From JAYZQT01 sp964412235 (GTDB lineage Bacteria > Pseudomonadota > Alphaproteobacteria > MPNO01 > UBA830): a DNA stretch of 40,142 nt. The stretch spans positions 1-40,142 of the forward strand of contig CAYPNT010000017.1 of the NCBI GenBank assembly GCA_964412235.1. Reading direction: 5' to 3'. Made by a program: the position numbers and the translations under genes. The notes beneath the pieces were generated by a model. That model was not told the DNA's origin, made no database searches, and saw nothing but the letters and a program-made list of their open reading frames with translations. Positions 17,799 through 25,937 of this stretch are shown here, piece after piece; position 1 is the first letter of the stretch, and each line of letters begins with the position of its first letter.

Positions 17799-18689
17799 AT
17801 GTATAAGGGGGTTTTGATACCAATAATAACCCCATTTCTGGAAGATGGTTCAATTGACGAAGTTTTGCTTGGAGAGTTGGTTGATTTCTATCTTAGTGCT
17901 CGTGTCCAAGGGTTGTTCGCGCTGGGCTCCTCTGGACAAGGACCCGCACTCTCGACCAGCGAACGCAAACAGGTTGCAGAGGTCGTTATAAAGCGTTCGT
18001 CGGGCGTTATCCCGGTTATTATTCACGTAGGTACGGCGGACACACCGACAACTATTGAACTCGCGCAACACGCGGAGGAGTGCGGAGCGAGCGCCATCGG
18101 AATAATTCCACCGTATTACTATTGTGATGTTCCAAACACAGCTATTCTTGAGCATTATCGGAAGGTGTCGGAAGGCTGCTCTCTACCCATTTATATTTAT
18201 GAGAATCCAAAATATTGCGGTCTAACCATTTCCCCACAATTTGCACTGGAACTAAAGAGAGAGGTTCCAACCATTCGAGGTATCAAGGTGGCCTACGGTG
18301 CCGGTGCCATGGCAGACTACGTAAAGTTATTGCCAAAAGATGTTTCAGTTTTTACGGGCAACGCGGATATATTTGGTTTGGTGCCGTTTGGTGTTTCAGG
18401 CATAATAAACCCACCAACCAGTTCGGTTCCCGAGTTGTGTGTGGCTCTATATCAAGCAATCTTTTCGAAGGAGTATGCAGCGGCAGCGGAACTGCAGGCG
18501 AAAGTGAATAAGATAACGCAGGTGTTTATTTCGACACAGAAAAGGTATGGCCGTGGGACGATAGCTGAGACATTCCGGATTCGGGGCCTTTCTGTAAAAC
18601 GCTTTCCGCGTTGGAAGACCGAGCCTATTCCAGACACGGCTATTTCAGAAATGCGTTCGGTGTATCGTGATGTAGGGGTTCTCGCGTGA
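17799..18689 (+). CDS. Dihydrodipicolinate synthase (DapA) family lyase/aldolase
   Basis: This 296-residue TIM-barrel, Schiff-base aldolase belongs to the DapA/NAL superfamily. The lysine is Lys163 (RGIKVAYG) and the partner tyrosine is Tyr134 (YENP). The usual GTTGE loop reads GSSGQG at 43-48, so ordinary dihydrodipicolinate synthesis is unlikely. A pyruvate-releasing aldolase or hydratase-aldolase in aromatic or sugar-acid breakdown fits better. I chose the ATG at 17799 because GGAGAAGGA lies 8 bases upstream and the protein starts with the family's GVLIPIITPF; the longer open frame adds only a basic, unrelated stretch. The stop overlaps the GTG of the Rieske gene (GTGA), so the two are translationally coupled. 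Confidence 0.9.
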   Translation: MYKGVLIPIITPFLEDGSIDEVLLGELVDFYLSARVQGLFALGSSGQGPALSTSERKQVAEVVIKRSSGVIPVIIHVGTADTPTTIELAQHAEECGASAIGIIPPYYYCDVPNTAILEHYRKVSEGCSLPIYIYENPKYCGLTISPQFALELKREVPTIRGIKVAYGAGAMADYVKLLPKDVSVFTGNADIFGLVPFGVSGIINPPTSSVPELCVALYQAIFSKEYAAAAELQAKVNKITQVFISTQKRYGRGTIAETFRIRGLSVKRFPRWKTEPIPDTAISEMRSVYRDVGVLA

Positions 18690-19897
18690 CCAAAAAACAA
18701 ATTACTAATGCTGACGTGCCCCATGTCGGTGCCGAAACTCTCGCTGGAAAATGGCTTCGTCGTTACTGGATGGCTGTGGGTACCGTTCGCGATCTGCATG
18801 ATATACCACAAGCGGTGCGCGTGCTCGGGGAAGATTTGGTTTTATTTCGGGATGGAAAAGGGGAGATAGGACTACTTGGTCAGCATTGCGCGCATCGGGG
18901 TGCTTCACTCGAATACGGTGACATTGAGCGTGCCGGTATAAGGTGTCCCTATCATGGTTGGCTTTTTAATGTTTCCGGTAAGTGCCTAGAGCAGCCGTCC
19001 GAAGAGTCTGGGCGAGTGTTTTCAGGAAAGGTGAAACAAATTTCCTATCCTGTTCGTGAACTCGGTGGATTGATTTTTGCTTATATGGGTCCAGAACCTT
19101 CAAACCCGCCTCCCTTGCCAAATTACTCGCCGCTGGTTGATCATGGTGGCATGCGGTTCATAGAGCCGGTCCGTCACTTTGACTATAATTGGTTTAATTT
19201 CTACGAAAATAGCGCTGATCCGTGTCACGTTTGGATATTGCACGGAGAAAGTGCGTATGGGGACCAGACGTGGGGTAACAAATTTTTTAGCCGCGCGGAT
19301 CCTCCTAAATTTGACGTGGTAGAAATGCAATATGGGATAAAAATCGTGATGTCTAAGGAAATGCCTGAACAAGGTGCAGAGTTCGTTGACGAAATGAGCC
19401 TTGGTTTTCCCAGCATTTTGCAAATTGGCGATACGGATCTGGTCCACGCCAAGGTAGATCCCGAAAAAGGTCTGGAAGATAAGGCGGATTATGAACATTT
19501 TATGTTCCTTACACCAAAAGATGATCACAGTTTTATGATGTTCACAGTCGATTATTACGTTGGTGACGACCCCCAGTTCTTTGAAAAATTGGCTGATATG
19601 CGGCGAAAAGAAGAACCGACAGATGAGCGAAAACCTTATGACAAGCGTCCCCTAATGCCATTTCGAGGAAATGTGCGTAAGGAAGATATAGTTACCCAGG
19701 GGACCCAAAAGCTCTTGGGACAGAGAGACGAGCACCTGGTCACGTCCGATCGTGGAGTGATTAAGCTGCGGAACTTAGTTCGAGACGCTATAAAGCGTAA
19801 TGCCGCCGGAGAAGACCCCAAAGGCTTATATTTAGAAGAAAATGTGGATGGCCTCGTCAGGTTAGAATCGTTCGTAGGATTGCGGCAGGTTAGATGA
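18686..19897 (+). CDS. Rieske non-heme iron oxygenase, alpha subunit
   Basis: This 403-residue terminal oxygenase of the ring-hydroxylating or O-demethylating type has its Rieske [2Fe-2S] cluster ligands at C68-x-H70 and C87-x2-H90 (CPYHGW). The mononuclear iron site has D178-x2-H181-x4-H186 in NSADPCHVWILH; the third acidic ligand is further along. It needs electrons from a reductase, and none is encoded in this window. It starts with GTG overlapping the DapA-family stop, and an SDR gene follows after 22 bases. The trio suggests oxygenation of a ring or methoxy group, dehydrogenation and aldol cleavage, in an order that cannot be read from sequence. Substrate unknown. Confidence 0.92.
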   Translation: MTKKQITNADVPHVGAETLAGKWLRRYWMAVGTVRDLHDIPQAVRVLGEDLVLFRDGKGEIGLLGQHCAHRGASLEYGDIERAGIRCPYHGWLFNVSGKCLEQPSEESGRVFSGKVKQISYPVRELGGLIFAYMGPEPSNPPPLPNYSPLVDHGGMRFIEPVRHFDYNWFNFYENSADPCHVWILHGESAYGDQTWGNKFFSRADPPKFDVVEMQYGIKIVMSKEMPEQGAEFVDEMSLGFPSILQIGDTDLVHAKVDPEKGLEDKADYEHFMFLTPKDDHSFMMFTVDYYVGDDPQFFEKLADMRRKEEPTDERKPYDKRPLMPFRGNVRKEDIVTQGTQKLLGQRDEHLVTSDRGVIKLRNLVRDAIKRNAAGEDPKGLYLEENVDGLVRLESFVGLRQVR

Positions 19898-19919
19898 AAA
19901 ACCGTAATATTTCGGTGCG

Positions 19920-20792
19920 ATGACTGGAAGGGTTGTAATTGTCACAGGTGGTAGCGGTAATCTGGGGTCCCATACCATAAAAGACCTCCAGGCCTCCGGA
20001 TACAGCGTCCTAAACATTGATATAGTGGAACCTCCTAGAAAATACTGTGACTTCTGGAAATGTGACTTGTCGCAGCTCGGGGAGCTCTGTGACATTCTTA
20101 GTGACGCCGACACGGTAATTCATTTGGCAGCCTACCAGTCCCCCGATATGGCTGCGGAAGCAGAAATTCTCCGCAACAATGTGATCGCGAGTTATAATGT
20201 TCTCAAAGCTGCCGCTGAGACTAATGTTCGCCGAGTCGTCATGGGTTCGAGTGTCGCGGCGTATGGGTTTTTGTATGCTCCTGCGATGTGGTCTCCCGAT
20301 TATCTGCCGTTGGATGAAGACCACCCGTGTATACCTAAAGATCCATATGCAATGTCAAAGGTCTTTGGCGAACGGCTTGTCACATCGTTTGTGGCTCAGA
20401 AAAAATTCTCAGCGGTGAGTTTGCGGTTTAGCGGAATAAATTTTGACCCTGGGTTCCTTTCTCTGCCTGATCGGTGGGTAAACCCAAGCGCAAAAATGGG
20501 AACGTTTTGGAGCTATGTCGACGTTCGAGATGCGGGGTTAGCAATAAAATTAGCCATCGAAGCTGACTTACAAGGCCACGAGGTCTTCAACATCGCCGCG
20601 CATAAAAGCCGTTATCTGGAACCTACAACTGAACTTGTTCAGCGCTATCTACCCGGAACACGGATTAAACCTGGGATGACGGGACGTTGGAGCGGGCTAG
20701 ACAGTAATCGAGCACAGTCTGTATTGGGTTTTAAGGCGCGACATGTCTGGGAAAACTATTTGCACCATGACGGTACGCCCATTTCAAATTGA
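19920..20792 (+). CDS. NAD-dependent epimerase/dehydratase family SDR
   Basis: This 290-residue extended short-chain dehydrogenase has the Rossmann loop TGGSGNLG (residues 9-16), HLAAYQSPD after the fourth strand, Ser110/Ser111, and the catalytic pair Tyr143-x3-Lys147 (YAMSK). This family acts on NDP-sugars, uronic acids or hydroxy/keto substrates. In an operon with a DapA-family lyase, an oxidoreductase acting on an acid intermediate is plausible; uronate dehydrogenase is one known relative of this size. It starts 22 bases after the Rieske gene and ends 8 bases before the stop of the opposing carboxymuconolactone-decarboxylase-fold gene, leaving no room for a terminator. Confidence 0.88.
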   Translation: MTGRVVIVTGGSGNLGSHTIKDLQASGYSVLNIDIVEPPRKYCDFWKCDLSQLGELCDILSDADTVIHLAAYQSPDMAAEAEILRNNVIASYNVLKAAAETNVRRVVMGSSVAAYGFLYAPAMWSPDYLPLDEDHPCIPKDPYAMSKVFGERLVTSFVAQKKFSAVSLRFSGINFDPGFLSLPDRWVNPSAKMGTFWSYVDVRDAGLAIKLAIEADLQGHEVFNIAAHKSRYLEPTTELVQRYLPGTRIKPGMTGRWSGLDSNRAQSVLGFKARHVWENYLHHDGTPISN

Positions 20793-20800
20793 TAATCTGT

Positions 20801-21361
20801 TTATCCGTTAGTTTGGACTATTAGATGTGATGGTGCGTCGATTGGTGGTTCTGCGCCCACTACGTTTGCCATCAGTGCAGTCGTGCAAAAGTGACCAATT
20901 GCGGCGACTACTTCCACGAGACACCTGTAACCCAGAACTGTCTGAGCAGAATTAAAAGCCTCGTGGGACAAGGTCCCAGAACCCAATAACTCTTTTGCTG
21001 TCGAGTATACTGCCGCGTTTTCTGGGTCATTAAATTTAGGTTCTTGGCCCGCATTGATAGCTTCTATTGCATCTGGTTCAAGACCCACGTTGAGGGCGGT
21101 CTTTGCCTGAGCGCTCCACGGGTAAGCTGCATTCCAATGCCGTACTGTCATCAGCGAAATGATACGGACTTGCGCGGGGGTGAGCGCACAATTAAGGAGG
21201 TGGGTGCTAGACTCATTGTGGAGGCGCCAAACTTCCGAAGAATATGCATAGCCGATTGCTGGCCCGTAACCCACCCGTGAATTGTTTTTCGTGATTTGGT
21301 CGTGTGTGGCCCGTTGTTTTGGGTCCATGCCTTCTCTATCCAGTACTGGAATTCTCGTCAT
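20801..21361 (-). CDS. Carboxymuconolactone decarboxylase (CMD/AhpD-fold) family protein
   Basis: This 186-residue all-helical CMD-fold protein has the typical LTPAQVRIISLMTVRHWNAAY segment around residues 60-80 and the C-terminal LVEVVAAIGHF. The redox CxxC of AhpD is absent (the position reads RHWNAAYPW), so peroxidase activity is unlikely. The arrangement fits the decarboxylase-like or uncharacterised branch associated with aromatic degradation. It is the last gene of a three-gene minus-strand operon after the zinc dehydrogenase and the COG0523 GTPase, starting 38 bases after the GTPase stop. Its reaction is unknown. Confidence 0.85.
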   Translation of the reverse strand: MTRIPVLDREGMDPKQRATHDQITKNNSRVGYGPAIGYAYSSEVWRLHNESSTHLLNCALTPAQVRIISLMTVRHWNAAYPWSAQAKTALNVGLEPDAIEAINAGQEPKFNDPENAAVYSTAKELLGSGTLSHEAFNSAQTVLGYRCLVEVVAAIGHFCTTALMANVVGAEPPIDAPSHLIVQTNG

Positions 21362-21399
21362 TTTGTGTCCCTTTATTAATTTACCGGTGGTGTCTGGAC

Positions 21400-22404
21400 T
21401 TAGGCTTCATTACATTGCTGGCAGCTTTGAAAGCCATTGTCTAATTCCTTAGCGTCAAGCTTCCGACCTATCATGATGATACGTGATATACGGTCGTCTT
21501 TTTTCCACTTTCCGATAAATGCTCCTTCGAGCATCATATTTACGGACTGTATTGCCAGTTTCTGCTGATTTCCGGCTATGGATAAAATTCCTTTTGTGCG
21601 CAAGACATCCGCACCTCTGCGATTTAATAGGTTTTCTAGCCAGCTTTCGATCTTTTGTTCGTTTAATGGAGTCTTGCAGGTAAGGGATACGCTCGTAATG
21701 CCGGTATCCTCTATGTGGTTGTGCATGCCTCTGTCCGAGGCCCGGGCGACCTGTGTTTCAATTCGCGAAAGTTCAAAACTATTCGTGGATAAAAGTTTCT
21801 TCGGAGAAACGTTAGAACGGTTTGTTTCCGTAATTGGCGCAATTGGGTTGATGTTGCGCAACGCCTCCTGGATCTCGGATAAACCTGCTTGTGTTTCCGC
21901 CACTTTGTTTAGAATGATGTTGTCGCTAAAGGCGATTTGATCAGCCGCGTCTCGACTTTCAGACAATTGCTGCAGTATGTGGATAGCGTCCACAACACAA
22001 ATTACTGAATCTAACTTGCATTGCGTTCCTATGATTTGGTCGACGGTCATCGTCTGAATAACCGGGCTGGGATTGGCAAGCCCCGTTGTCTCTATAATTA
22101 TGCCCTCAAGATTTGGTCGTTCTGAAAGCAGCGATCTTATACTGCGAATAAGATCACCGCGAACGACGCAACAAATACACCCGCTACTCAGTTCTATGAG
22201 TTCTTCTTCACCTGTATCTATAAGGTCACCGTCAATCCCGATGTCTCCGTATTCATTAACAATCACCGCATAATTACGGTTAGTTCCTTCGTTTAAAATT
22301 CTTTGAAGGAGGGTAGTCTTTCCGGCCCCCAGAAAGCCCGTAATTACTGTAACGGGGATCTGAGTGTCACGTCTGCCGGCTAGGTCTACCAAGCTTACAT
22401 CCAA
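21400..22404 (-). CDS. COG0523 (CobW/ZNG) family metallochaperone GTPase
   Basis: This 334-residue G3E-family GTPase has Walker A GFLGAGKTT at 23-31, the metal-binding CxCC motif in SGCICC (Cys76, 78 and 79), and EYGDIGID downstream. It ends with a C-terminal CQQC (Cys328, Cys331). Such proteins insert or deliver zinc, cobalt or iron to client enzymes. The guanine-specificity motif reads NKVA rather than NKxD, a notable change. It probably starts with TTG at 22404, because the in-frame region has no ATG and the nearby ATG is followed by the neighbour's stop. The start lies 10 bases inside the end of the zinc dehydrogenase gene, so that metalloenzyme is the obvious candidate client. Confidence 0.9.
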   Translation of the reverse strand: MDVSLVDLAGRRDTQIPVTVITGFLGAGKTTLLQRILNEGTNRNYAVIVNEYGDIGIDGDLIDTGEEELIELSSGCICCVVRGDLIRSIRSLLSERPNLEGIIIETTGLANPSPVIQTMTVDQIIGTQCKLDSVICVVDAIHILQQLSESRDAADQIAFSDNIILNKVAETQAGLSEIQEALRNINPIAPITETNRSNVSPKKLLSTNSFELSRIETQVARASDRGMHNHIEDTGITSVSLTCKTPLNEQKIESWLENLLNRRGADVLRTKGILSIAGNQQKLAIQSVNMMLEGAFIGKWKKDDRISRIIMIGRKLDAKELDNGFQSCQQCNEA

Positions 22405-23498
22405 GGCATCAGTGACACGTGGATGACGTCCTCCGCGGCCCCAACGGCATTTATTGCTTGGTGTGTGTCCTTGAGGGGGAAGCGGTGCGTTGTAATTAGT
22501 TCAAGATTGAACCGGTCAGAGTTAAGCTGTTTTAGTGCAAGTTCGCAGCTTTCAAAGTTATGGCCCCGCGCTGCTTTGATCGTAATGTATTTGTTTGCGA
22601 TTTTACCCAAAGGAAAATTAGGAAAGTCGGAAACTTCTCCTTGGATTAAAATTGTTCCGCCTTTGCGTTTTAAAGCCTCAATGCCCAATAGCACCGGTAT
22701 TGTCCCGGCACCCGCAGTGCAGTCCAGCGAGACGTCTACGCCCTCGCTTGCGGTTATTTGGTTTATGCGCTCCAACGGGTCTTCGTCATCCACATTAATC
22801 GCGTAATCCGCGCCAAGTTTCTCCGCAACACTCAGCCGTTTTTTATCCTTGGACGTCCCCGTGATAATGATCAAGGATGCCCCAGCTTGCTTGCAGGCAA
22901 CGACCTGGCTCAGGCCTTGCTGCCCTGGCCCTTGTATTAATACTCGGCTGTTATAACCGACATCACAGTCAAACAACGCCCACTGAATTCCATTCGCCAT
23001 TGGTGTCACAACGCCAGCTAACTCAGCAGAAAGACCATCTGGTACCTTGTGAAGAATTGAGTTCCAAGGCAAGTACATATATTCCGCAAATCCGCCGAAC
23101 AGGTGGGGAGCACGTTCTGCCAATGTGTACCCAAATCTGAGACCGTCTGGATACTTGCGCCAGTCTGTAAACATGCAAAGGCGGTAATCGCCCCGGTGGC
23201 AGTGCTCGCAATTCATGCAGCCCACATAATGTTCTGCAAACACGAGGTCACCCTCTTTCAAGCCGCGTCGTTCTTGAAAAATCTTTCCGGCCTTTGCAAT
23301 ATGGCCAATATTTTCGTGACCCATTATTACTGGCCCCTCAAAGGGCGGTTTAGAGTAGAATTTGACATCCGTTCCACAAATTCCCGCGACTTCGACTTTG
23401 AGGAGGGCTGCCTCGTCGGGAATTTCAGGCATATTGTATTCCCGAAATTCCGTTGTTTGCGGTGCGGTTCGGACAGCTGCTTGCACTTTTTCAGCCAC
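22395..23498 (-). CDS. Zinc-dependent MDR alcohol dehydrogenase
   Basis: This is a complete medium-chain zinc dehydrogenase of 367 residues. The catalytic zinc ligands lie in GICGTD and GHENIG. The structural zinc site is C-x2-C-x2-C-x7-C in the segment from CMNCEHC to RLC. The NAD loop includes QGPGQQGLSQVVA. I chose GTG at 23498, with AGGAG 8 bases upstream, over the ATG ten codons earlier, which has no ribosome-binding site. It overlaps the COG0523 GTPase by 10 bases. It is paralogous to the truncated dehydrogenase at the window start. Oxidation of an alcohol in a catabolic route is likely; the substrate is unknown. Confidence 0.9.
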   Translation of the reverse strand: MAEKVQAAVRTAPQTTEFREYNMPEIPDEAALLKVEVAGICGTDVKFYSKPPFEGPVIMGHENIGHIAKAGKIFQERRGLKEGDLVFAEHYVGCMNCEHCHRGDYRLCMFTDWRKYPDGLRFGYTLAERAPHLFGGFAEYMYLPWNSILHKVPDGLSAELAGVVTPMANGIQWALFDCDVGYNSRVLIQGPGQQGLSQVVACKQAGASLIIITGTSKDKKRLSVAEKLGADYAINVDDEDPLERINQITASEGVDVSLDCTAGAGTIPVLLGIEALKRKGGTILIQGEVSDFPNFPLGKIANKYITIKAARGHNFESCELALKQLNSDRFNLELITTHRFPLKDTHQAINAVGAAEDVIHVSLMPWM

Positions 23499-23644
23499 TC
23501 TTGTTACTCCTGTAATTTGATAGACCAAGACTTACCAAAGCGCCAAATTTCGGACAAGGATGACGTTAAGGTATCCAAAATATAAGTTTATGCAATCGCT
23601 TCAAATAGTATAGATTCTGGCGGGCAAGCGGAGGGATAAGATAG

Positions 23645-23935
23645 GTGTTTCGACGGCTCGGGCCCACCAAAGACACGCTTTACGACATTTCCAGGGTTGA
23701 GGATCTCATTAGGCGGAGATATAGCGTCCCAGAGAAGAAGATTGTTCTCGTATCTCAAGACCCGGGAAGGGTCCCCGGGTTTCCCGAGGAGGAGACAAAT
23801 ATTGTCTTTTGGAAAGACGAAAAGAGATATCGCCTAAAGGTTTTCTTGCCCGTTGCCGACGTGACAGATACCGACTTGCCACTTTCTTGGCTGCTTCCGT
23901 CACTAGAAGACAATGGAGATGCCGATTGCTGTTAA
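23645..23935 (+). CDS. Small hypothetical protein with C-terminal Cys-Cys
   Basis: This 96-residue acidic/basic protein matches no family I recognise. The GTG start is forced by an in-frame TAG immediately before it, and GGAGGG lies 9 bases upstream. Visible features are an N-terminal basic helix (VEDLIRRRYSV), two beta-rich stretches (KIVLVSQD and IVFWKDEKRYRLKVFLPV), and an acidic tail, SLEDNGDADCC, that ends exactly in two cysteines. There is no signal peptide or membrane segment. It lies 24 bases before the dihydroxyphthalate-decarboxylase-like gene, so it is probably co-transcribed with it. The end suggests metal binding, thiol chemistry or a post-translational role, but that is inference. 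Confidence 0.8.
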   Translation: MFRRLGPTKDTLYDISRVEDLIRRRYSVPEKKIVLVSQDPGRVPGFPEEETNIVFWKDEKRYRLKVFLPVADVTDTDLPLSWLLPSLEDNGDADCC

Positions 23936-23959
23936 TTAGGGAAAAAGGATGTTTTGACG

Positions 23960-24901
23960 ATGAGTAAGATTAAACTTAAATCGGTCTCTCGTACTCAAGG
24001 GAATAACGTTTCTTTGAAAGAGGGTGACATAACATTGCCAGATTTCGATCTTGAGTTTGAAGAAATCCCCGTACTCGTTCACGGTTTTCGGCGGATGGTG
24101 CGGGAGTTGGCTTACGATGTCTGTGAAATGGCGTTGACTACTTATATTTGCGCAAAGGCGCACGGCGTCGAATTCACAGCAATTCCCGTGTTTCTCGTTC
24201 GTGACTTCCATCACGATGCTATTATCCATCACGTGCCTTCGGGGCTGTCGTCACCGTCGGAATTGTCGGGAAAACGGGTGGGCGTGAACCGGGGCTACAC
24301 TGTTACCACGGGGGTTTGGGCTAGGTCTATTATTCAGGAAGAATATGGTGTGGACCTCTCTACGGTGACCTGGGCGCCGTCGGGGGACGAACATGTGGAT
24401 GCCTACGAGGGCCCGGCAAATGTCCAACCTATGGATAACAGTGACTTGGAAGGACAGCTTGTTTCTGGAGATCTTATAGCAGCCGTTGGAGCAAAGATTG
24501 ACCACCCAAATGTCGAAACGATGATCGATGACCCATTTGAGGCGGCCCTTTCCGCCCTAAGGAGCAGAAGGCTGTATCCCATTAATCACTGCGTCGTGAT
24601 CCGTAATGACATTATAAAAAATTGTCCCGACGTTGCATTACAAGTTTTCGATGCCTTCGCAAGATCAAAACAAATCTATGTACGTAAACTGCAGGCCGGT
24701 AACATTTCCGATCTTTCCCGTGTTGACAAGGTCCATCTCGCGGCTTTGGAGGTAATGGATGATCCTCTGCCGTATGGGGTGGAAGCCAACCGACACACGT
24801 TGGAGGGTCTTATCGATCATGTAGTAACGCAAAAGATCATACCTGCGAAAATTCCAATAGAGGAGCTTTTTGCGTCTCAGACTTTAGATGTCCTAGGTTA
24901 A
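23960..24901 (+). CDS. 4,5-dihydroxyphthalate decarboxylase-like protein
   Basis: This 313-residue cytoplasmic protein has the periplasmic-binding-protein fold of the NMT1/4,5-dihydroxyphthalate decarboxylase (Pht5) group and no signal peptide. Typical segments are the CEMALTTYICAKA helix, FTAIPVFLVRDFHHDAIIHH, GKRVGVNRGYTVTTGVWARS and EEYGVDLSTVTW. Characterised Pht5 proteins decarboxylate 4,5-dihydroxyphthalate to protocatechuate. The ATG at 23960 is preferred over a TTG two codons upstream; AAGGA is within range. It follows the small Cys-Cys protein. With a phthalate-dioxygenase-like Rieske protein and LigJ a few kilobases on, a role in decarboxylating a ring-cis-diol-derived diacid is plausible. 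The true substrate may differ. Confidence 0.87.
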   Translation: MSKIKLKSVSRTQGNNVSLKEGDITLPDFDLEFEEIPVLVHGFRRMVRELAYDVCEMALTTYICAKAHGVEFTAIPVFLVRDFHHDAIIHHVPSGLSSPSELSGKRVGVNRGYTVTTGVWARSIIQEEYGVDLSTVTWAPSGDEHVDAYEGPANVQPMDNSDLEGQLVSGDLIAAVGAKIDHPNVETMIDDPFEAALSALRSRRLYPINHCVVIRNDIIKNCPDVALQVFDAFARSKQIYVRKLQAGNISDLSRVDKVHLAALEVMDDPLPYGVEANRHTLEGLIDHVVTQKIIPAKIPIEELFASQTLDVLG

Positions 24902-24915
24902 ATAACCGTTTTTTG

Positions 24916-25767
24916 TCACGCGCTTGGATCGAGAAAATCAATTATGCGGCTAGGAACAGTATCCTCGTTCTGCTCCGTCGTTGGTATATCCCAATATTGG
25001 GAGTTTGGTAGACATTCGTGCAAATAACGCGCCGCCGATTTTGCGTGAAAGTCATCGTCTCCTGGAATAATTAGGCTGGCGGTCTCTATCTTCATGAGAT
25101 CCTCAGGATTGGCTCCTGGCGAGGTGTCGCGATCAATAAGTCCTTGGAACATACTGGTGATGAGAGTTATGTAATCCGATTGATTGAGTGATGCGTATTG
25201 GTCCGCAAACTCATGAGAGTTGCGGATGGTTTGACCCCAAGGACCGCCTCTCGGGTCTGCAGAAAAATTTTTATTGTGACTTCGAACTAGGCCTATAACA
25301 CCCTCTAGGCCAACTGCTCTGACATATTCGATATGCTGAATAAAACGGTTGTGGCTGTTCAATCGGTATTTTACGCCCCCAACTGGCCAGTATAATATCA
25401 TCGATAGTGTGCGGTCTGGAAAGAGCACCCCAAATGCTACAACGACCGAGCATCCCATACACCCACCTAATATATGGGCCTGGTCTATCTTAAGGTGATC
25501 TAAAAGCCCCGCAGCCTGCTGTGCATAATGGGTCCACGTGATCTGTTCAACCCTACCGTCCGACCGACCATTTTCGCGGCGGTCGAATAAGATGCATTTG
25601 TATTGTTTGGGTAGGTGTTCAAGTAGCTTTATGCGCTTGTAGACCCCCAAATCGGTCCACTGCTCGATCCGCGCATCGAACCCACCAGGTGAACACATCA
25701 GTATTGGTGGACCGTCTCCAAGAACCTCATAATGTGTTTTTAGTCCGTCAACTTCAATTAATGGCAT
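24916..25767 (-). CDS. Alpha/beta hydrolase with Cys at the nucleophile position
   Basis: This 283-residue alpha/beta-hydrolase-fold protein has the oxyanion region MCSPGGFDAR, the FDRRENGRSDG turn, and the nucleophile elbow GGCMGC, with Cys103 where Ser is usual. Dienelactone hydrolases also use Cys. The late acid region PGDDDFHAKSAA is present, but the C-terminal catalytic-His position reads IPTTEQNEDTVP with no histidine. I chose the ATG at 25767 because the family match starts there; the longer open frame adds 68 residues with no similarity. It converges with the decarboxylase-like gene 14 bases away, and diverges from the Rieske gene over a 170-base promoter region. It may cleave a C-C bond or a lactone in ring fission. 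Confidence 0.87.
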   Translation of the reverse strand: MPLIEVDGLKTHYEVLGDGPPILMCSPGGFDARIEQWTDLGVYKRIKLLEHLPKQYKCILFDRRENGRSDGRVEQITWTHYAQQAAGLLDHLKIDQAHILGGCMGCSVVVAFGVLFPDRTLSMILYWPVGGVKYRLNSHNRFIQHIEYVRAVGLEGVIGLVRSHNKNFSADPRGGPWGQTIRNSHEFADQYASLNQSDYITLITSMFQGLIDRDTSPGANPEDLMKIETASLIIPGDDDFHAKSAARYLHECLPNSQYWDIPTTEQNEDTVPSRIIDFLDPSA

Positions 25768-25937
25768 CTCTTCTGTCCCTTGCTGGGATGTTGGCGTTGA
25801 GTGTTCCCTGCGGACTTTGTGGTCTGGATGACCTTTGTTGATGTTTTTATTATAACAGACTATTTGGTGACAGAACCAACGAAGGTTATAGAGATTAGTA
25901 ATATCACTAGAGAGTGGCGTAAAGCTGGAGAAGAAGC

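Noticed and set aside
17799..18689. Biosynthetic dihydrodipicolinate synthase
   Set aside because: The conserved GTTGE loop is replaced by GSSGQG, and the gene is coupled to a Rieske oxygenase, so only the superfamily is called.
20801..21361. AhpD-type alkylhydroperoxidase
   Set aside because: The CxxC redox motif is missing; only the CMD fold can be supported.
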